Assembly: GCF_000153045.1 (NCBI RefSeq)
Contig: NZ_CH724159.1
Location: 289,259-353,258 of the forward strand
From: Synechococcus sp. WH 5701
GTDB taxonomy: Bacteria; Cyanobacteriota; Cyanobacteriia; PCC-6307; Cyanobiaceae
DNA: 64,000 nt
Reading direction: 5' to 3'
The translations under genes were made by a program, and so were the position numbers. Below are positions 59,829 through 64,000 of this stretch, one piece after another (position 1 is the stretch's first letter; each line of letters opens with the position of its first letter). The notes under the pieces are model-generated. The model had not been told where the DNA came from. It made no database searches and saw only the letters and a program-made list of their open reading frames with translations.

Positions 59829-60644
59829 ATGCAGCTTCGGGCGCGACTGGCCCATGCCGACTCCGGTCAGCGGGTGGTGGAGGTGAGTGCCTGGGAGGAA
59901 GGCCGCTGCTTGGGCAGCGCCCTCGGGGAGGCCCCCAGCGCCGAGGCTGCCGAAGACAGGGCGCTGCAGCGGCTGCTGCAGCGGCTGCAGGAACAGGCCC
60001 CGCTGTCAGCGCCGATCGTTGTTCCCCAGCAGGGGGTGGGGGCAACAACGCCGCCAGCGCAGTCAGAAGTCAGACCATCTCCATCTCCATCTCCCGGTCC
60101 AGCCCCAACACCAACGCCAACACCAACACCAGCACCAACCCCATCAGCGCCCGCGCCCGCGCCGGCCCTGGAACCCACAGGGGGCCCCGACCGCCCGGCC
60201 GTCGCGGAAGCCGAACCGTTGGCCGATCCCGACGACTGGAGCGAGGAACTGGCCGAGCTGGAGCGGCTGCTGAGGCAGCTGGGCTGGGAGCGTGAGCAGG
60301 AATCGATCTATCTGCAGAGGGCCTTCGGTCACCCAAGCCGCAGCCGCCTGATCCGCTACGCCGACCTGCTCGCCTACCTCGCCGCTCTGCGCCAGCTTGA
60401 GCCTGGGGTGGATCCGGCCCAGGCCGCCCTGCCCCTGCGCCGCTCGGACCTCCTGCGCAGCTCAGATGGGCTGCTGGCGAGCCTGGGCTGGGGAGCGGCC
60501 CAGGGGCGCGCCCTCTTGGAGCGGGAATTCAATCTGGCCAGCCGCCAGCAGCTCAGCGACGACGACCTGCTGCGCTTCAACGACCTCCTGGCGCAACAGC
60601 TGGAGGCCCTTACCGCGTCCAGCCCGGAGCACGGCACTCCTTGA
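59829..60644 (+). CDS. Uncharacterised protein with a Pro/Thr repeat linker
   Basis: 271 residues from the ATG at 59829. An N-terminal domain (about 1-60; LRARLAHADSGQRVVEVSAWEEGRCLGSALGEA) looks like a small dsRBD/Rad52-like alpha/beta unit. Residues about 85-120 are a low-complexity linker (PTPTPTPTPAPTPSAPAPAP). The C-terminal domain (about 135-265) is helical, with SEELAELERLLRQLGWERE and SDGLLASLGWGAAQGRALLEREF as related repeats. No family name can be given. Divergent from terC; its end overlaps the next, convergent gene by 35 bases. Confidence 0.65.
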   Translation: MQLRARLAHADSGQRVVEVSAWEEGRCLGSALGEAPSAEAAEDRALQRLLQRLQEQAPLSAPIVVPQQGVGATTPPAQSEVRPSPSPSPGPAPTPTPTPTPAPTPSAPAPAPALEPTGGPDRPAVAEAEPLADPDDWSEELAELERLLRQLGWEREQESIYLQRAFGHPSRSRLIRYADLLAYLAALRQLEPGVDPAQAALPLRRSDLLRSSDGLLASLGWGAAQGRALLEREFNLASRQQLSDDDLLRFNDLLAQQLEALTASSPEHGTP

Positions 60645-61479
60645 CCAGCAGGGCCGGCCCCAGGCTGAGCTGGTTCTGGTTGGCGTAGGCCTCCTGCTCC
60701 AGGCGGATCTCGGTGGGGCTGGCCCTGGCATAGACGGGATCCTCCAGATGGCGCCGGCTGATCGGATCCAGCACGATCGAGAGCCCGAGCAGCTTGGGCC
60801 GGGCCCCCAGGCCGCCGTGGCGGCAGCTCTGGGCCACGTGAATCGCTTCGTGGTTGAGCACCCGCGCGAACTCAACGCTTCCCTTCTCGATCACATCGGG
60901 GCGGATGCGCAGGGTGCGGGCTGCCGGTTCCCATTCCCCGGCGGCCCGGGCTTTGCGGGGCGGTCCGATCACCACCTGCACCCCCGCCCGCTCCAGCAAG
61001 GTCAGCAGGCTGGCGATGGCGTCACGTTCCAGCTGGTGGCTGGGTGGATTGCGGCGCAGCTCCTCGATCTGGGCGATGCTCAGGGGCGGGTCTTCCAGGC
61101 GCCGTTTGTAGAGATAGCGGATGCGTCCGTTGCCAAGGGGTTCAGCCCGTGGCAGCCAGCTCTGATCAGCCGTGTCGAGCTGGGCCAGAAGCCCAGGCAG
61201 ACCGGCGCTGGTGAGCACCCGATCGCCGGGCCGCGGTGGCTCCGGACGGCTGGCGAGCACCACCTCCTGCAGCTGGATGGTGAGGTCCTGCAGGGCCAGG
61301 AGGGTGTCGCTGCGGCGCGGCTGGGGGAAGAGCAGCGCCAGGGCGGCCAGACCACCAGCGGCACTGAGGGCCAGGCCCATCAGCAGGGAGGTGAGGCCCC
61401 CGGCCGCTGAGCGGGTCCTGGGGCCTCGGGAGCGTCGGGGTGGGCTGGATCGGCGCGAGGGGCGACGGGCTTTGCTCAT
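60610..61479 (-). CDS. Membrane-anchored protein with HExxH zinc-peptidase motif
   Basis: 289 residues from the ATG at 61479. Very basic N-terminus (RRPSRRSSPPRRSRGPRTR), one membrane helix (LLMGLALSAAGGLAALALLFP), then a lumenal/periplasmic domain. VLNHEAIHVAQSCRHGGLG near residue 216 has HEAIH, the H-E-x-x-H motif of zinc metallopeptidases, followed by a Cys. A late acidic stretch (EIRLEQEAYANQNQ) could give the third ligand Glu. I do not recognise a named family; proteolytic activity is inferred. Confidence 0.7.
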   Translation of the reverse strand: MSKARRPSRRSSPPRRSRGPRTRSAAGGLTSLLMGLALSAAGGLAALALLFPQPRRSDTLLALQDLTIQLQEVVLASRPEPPRPGDRVLTSAGLPGLLAQLDTADQSWLPRAEPLGNGRIRYLYKRRLEDPPLSIAQIEELRRNPPSHQLERDAIASLLTLLERAGVQVVIGPPRKARAAGEWEPAARTLRIRPDVIEKGSVEFARVLNHEAIHVAQSCRHGGLGARPKLLGLSIVLDPISRRHLEDPVYARASPTEIRLEQEAYANQNQLSLGPALLVKECRAPGWTR

Positions 61480-61619
61480 GACGGCGCCAGGCGCGCGGAC
61501 CGAGGCAGGCGCTGAAGGCCTCGGGAGTTTGTTCATAGCGCGTGGGAGGCCCCCTGGCGGCGGGCCGCGGCCGATGCCGCTGCTTGCGAAGATCGAAGCC
61601 CGTGCCCGGCTGCCCTCCG

Positions 61620-64000
61620 ATGCCCCTCACCGCCCTGGTGCGCCAGCTCGAGCAGGTGCCCCTCACCGGGGAGGTGCTGGAGCGCAGCGGTCGGCCCGAG
61701 CGGCTGCGGCTCAGCGGGGCCGGACGGGCAGCCCGTGCCCTGATCACCAGTGCCCTGGCCCGTCGCGGCGGCAGGCCCCTGGTGGTGATCGTGCCCACGC
61801 TGGAGGAGGCGGGCCGCTGGGCCGCCCTGCTGGAGCTGATGGGCTGGCCCACGGCTCAGCTCTACCCCACCAGCGAGGGCTCCCCCTACGAACCCTTCGA
61901 TCCCACCAGCGAGATCACCTGGGGCCAGTTGCAGGTGCTCGGTGAGCTGATCGATGGCTCGGGCCGTTCCTGGGCCGGAGCGATCGTGGCCACTGAGCGG
62001 GCCCTGCAGCCCCATCTGCCGCCACCCGCCGCCCTGGCCGCCCGTTGCCTCAGCCTGCGCAAGGGCAGCAGCGTCGATCTCGAGGAGCTGGCCGACACCC
62101 TCACCCGCCTCGGCTACGAGCGGGTGCCGACGATTGAGCAGGAGGGCAGCTGGAGCCGCCGCGGCGACATCGTCGATGTGTTCCCGGTGAGCGCCGAGCT
62201 GCCGGTGCGGCTGGAGTTCTTCGGTGAAGACCTAGAGAAGCTGCGGGAGTTCGATCCCGCCACCCAGCGCTCCCTCGATGCGATCGAGGCGGTGCGCCTC
62301 ACCCCCACGGGCTACGGGCCGCTGATCGCCGATGCCCTGCGTGAGTCGATGCCGGAGGCGCTCACCGAGCTGCTGGCCTCAGAAGCTCTCGAGCAGTTGC
62401 TGGAGGGGGGCACGCCCGAGGGGATGCGGCGCCTGATGGGTCTGGCCTGGGAGCAGCCGGCTTCCCTGCTCGACTACCTGCCCGGCGCCACCCTGATCGC
62501 GGTTGATGAGCGACGCCAGGGGCTGGCCCACGGCCAGCAGTGGTTCGACCACGCCAGCGACCACCACGCCGAGGTGAGCGCTCCGTTGCCAGCTGACACC
62601 CTGCCGCCGTCGTTGCATCGGCCGGTGGCGGCAGCCCTGGCGGAGGCCGATCGCTTCGCCGGTTTCGACCTGGCCGAGCTGCACGAGAGCGACCGGCACC
62701 CCAACGCCTTCGATCTCTCCAGCCGTCCGGTGCCGGCTCATCCCAATGCCTTCGGTCGTCTGGCGGCGCTGGTGAAGGGTTATCAGCAGGAGAAGGCGCG
62801 GGTGTGGCTGGTGTCGGCCCAGCCCAGCCGCGCGGTGGCGCTGCTGGAGGAGCACGACTGCCCCGCCCGCTTCGTGCCCAACCCCCACGATTTTCCGGCG
62901 ATCGAGCGTCTGATCGAGCAGGCCACACCGGTGGCCCTGAAGCTGCGCGGCACCGCTGAGCTGGAGGGGCTGCAGCTCCCGGCCTGGCGGCTGGTGCTGC
63001 TCACCGACCGGGAGTTCTTCGGCCAGCACAGCCTGGCGGCCTCGGGCTATGTACGCCGGCGCCGCAAGGCGGCCAGCCGCACGGTGGACCCCAACAAGAT
63101 GCGCCCCGGCGACTTCGTGGTGCACCGCAACCATGGCATCGGCCGTTTCCTCAGGCTGGAGAAGCTGGCGATCAGCGGCGAATCGCGCGATTACCTGGTG
63201 GTTCAGTACGCCGATGGGCTGCTGCGGGTGGCGGCCGACCAGCTGGGCAGCCTGGGGCGTTTCCGCGCCAGCACCGACAGCCCGCCGGAGCTGAACCGCA
63301 TGGCCGGTGTGGCCTGGACCCGGGCCAAGGAGCGCGCCCGCAAGGCGGTGCGCAAGGTGGCGATGGACCTGGTGAAGCTCTATGCGGAGCGTCAGCAGGC
63401 GGCCGGCTTCCCCTTCCCGGCCGATGGCCCCTGGCAGGGCGAGTTGGAGGACTCCTTCCCCTACGAACCAACGCCTGATCAGGTGAAGGCGATCGCCGAG
63501 GTGAAGCGCGACATGGAGAAGCCCGAGCCGATGGACCGGCTGGTCTGCGGCGATGTGGGCTTCGGCAAAACCGAAGTGGCGATCCGGGCGGTGTTCAAGG
63601 CGGTGACCGCCGGCAAGCAATGCGCCCTGCTGGCCCCCACCACGGTGCTGGCTCAGCAGCACTGGCGCACCCTCAGCGAACGCTTCGCTCCCTATCCGCT
63701 CAAGGTGGCTCTGCTCAACCGTTTTCGCACCACCGCCGAGCGCAAGACGATCCTCGATGGGCTCAGGGATGGAACGGTGGACGTGGTGGTGGGCACCCAC
63801 CAGCTGCTGAGCAAGGGCACCAGTTTCGAAAAACTGGGGTTGCTGGTGGTGGATGAGGAGCAGCGCTTCGGGGTGAACCAGAAGGAGAAGATCAAGGCGC
63901 TGCGTAAAGACGTGGATGTGCTGACCCTCTCGGCCACGCCGATCCCGCGCACGCTCTACATGAGCCTCTCGGGGGTGCGGGAGATGAGCCTGATCACCAC
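61620..64000 (+). CDS. mfd: Transcription-repair coupling factor Mfd (3-prime end beyond window)
   Basis: 793 codons in view from the ATG at 61620, with no stop. Removes stalled RNA polymerase and recruits UvrA. The UvrB-homology N-part (YPTSEGSPYEPFDP, WSRRGDIVDVFP), the RNAP-interacting domain (RPGDFVVHRNHGIGRF) and the RecG-like motor (Walker A GDVGFGKTEVA, DEEQ box VVDEEQRFG, TLSATPIPRTL) are in order. About 370-400 residues (second RecA lobe and D7) should lie past 64000. Confidence 0.97.
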   Translation, partial: MPLTALVRQLEQVPLTGEVLERSGRPERLRLSGAGRAARALITSALARRGGRPLVVIVPTLEEAGRWAALLELMGWPTAQLYPTSEGSPYEPFDPTSEITWGQLQVLGELIDGSGRSWAGAIVATERALQPHLPPPAALAARCLSLRKGSSVDLEELADTLTRLGYERVPTIEQEGSWSRRGDIVDVFPVSAELPVRLEFFGEDLEKLREFDPATQRSLDAIEAVRLTPTGYGPLIADALRESMPEALTELLASEALEQLLEGGTPEGMRRLMGLAWEQPASLLDYLPGATLIAVDERRQGLAHGQQWFDHASDHHAEVSAPLPADTLPPSLHRPVAAALAEADRFAGFDLAELHESDRHPNAFDLSSRPVPAHPNAFGRLAALVKGYQQEKARVWLVSAQPSRAVALLEEHDCPARFVPNPHDFPAIERLIEQATPVALKLRGTAELEGLQLPAWRLVLLTDREFFGQHSLAASGYVRRRRKAASRTVDPNKMRPGDFVVHRNHGIGRFLRLEKLAISGESRDYLVVQYADGLLRVAADQLGSLGRFRASTDSPPELNRMAGVAWTRAKERARKAVRKVAMDLVKLYAERQQAAGFPFPADGPWQGELEDSFPYEPTPDQVKAIAEVKRDMEKPEPMDRLVCGDVGFGKTEVAIRAVFKAVTAGKQCALLAPTTVLAQQHWRTLSERFAPYPLKVALLNRFRTTAERKTILDGLRDGTVDVVVGTHQLLSKGTSFEKLGLLVVDEEQRFGVNQKEKIKALRKDVDVLTLSATPIPRTLYMSLSGVREMSLIT

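Overview
The window reads as a chromosomal segment of a high-GC unicellular picocyanobacterium, most like the Cyanobium / marine Synechococcus group. The evidence is gene content: photosystem I (psaF, psaJ), cytochrome b6f (petA, petC, petG), cytochrome cM, a Mg-chelatase subunit (chlI), a CrtL-type lycopene cyclase, a high-light-inducible protein, the bicarbonate transporter pair sbtA/sbtB, the cyanobacterial guaB3, and cyanobacterial families such as DUF3370, CAAD and DUF3067. About 70 protein genes and one tRNA are packed with short or negative spacing. I see no phage, IS element, integron, CRISPR array or rRNA. The window is open at both ends: groL2 runs off (or is broken) at the left edge and mfd is cut at the right.

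Layout. 1-4932: groL2, a small membrane protein, fabG, an RCK-type ion channel and a family 9 glycosyltransferase. 5011-9732: ispD, an S66 peptidase, the plastoquinone prenyltransferase ubiA, ppx and a TerB-like protein. 9773-14457: tRNA-Val(CAC), cobM-lgt, petA-petC, a DUF3067 gene and tatC. 14454-19127: an NFACT/RqcH protein, gmk, psaF-psaJ, tsaD, a HLIP gene and a bidirectional terminator. 19110-25346: a PilT-like ATPase, wecB, a membrane-fusion protein, ychF, a GNAT remnant and an orphan Anbu proteasome-like protease. 25363-31125: an MFS transporter, an alpha/beta hydrolase, and the permease and binding-protein genes of a peptide-type ABC importer. 31417-44920: mainly minus-strand housekeeping genes (hom, sufE, a folate cyclo-ligase, ruvC, chlI, DUF3370, a serine hydrolase, a tRNA/rRNA methyltransferase, cytM, rsmD, hisH, LOG, trxA, guaB3, CAAD), with petG on the plus strand. 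44990-53982: a DUF39 protein, gyrA, lycopene cyclase, a universal stress protein, an acyltransferase, a GH57 enzyme and a NYN protein. 54022-64000: leuA, a sugar ABC permease, sbtA-sbtB-Mn transporter, a DUF6464-like gene, terC, two poorly known proteins and mfd.

How the genes fit together. Several clusters serve the photosynthetic membrane: electron transfer (petA, petC, petG, cytM), photosystem I (psaF, psaJ), pigments and quinones (chlI, crtL, ubiA, ispD), membrane assembly and shape (tatC, lgt, CAAD) and inorganic-carbon and Mn supply (sbtA, sbtB, the Gdt1-like protein). Many adjacent genes share a 1-4 base stop/start overlap, which points to translational coupling. No clear new multi-gene defence or mobile system is visible. 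The items most worth a second look are protein-level oddities: a frameshifted GroEL C-terminus, an altered channel selectivity filter, a DUF39 protein that appears to lack the expected cysteines, an orphan Anbu protease beside an acetyltransferase remnant, a class-A-like serine hydrolase without the deacylation glutamate, and a terminator hairpin that encodes the end of PilT.
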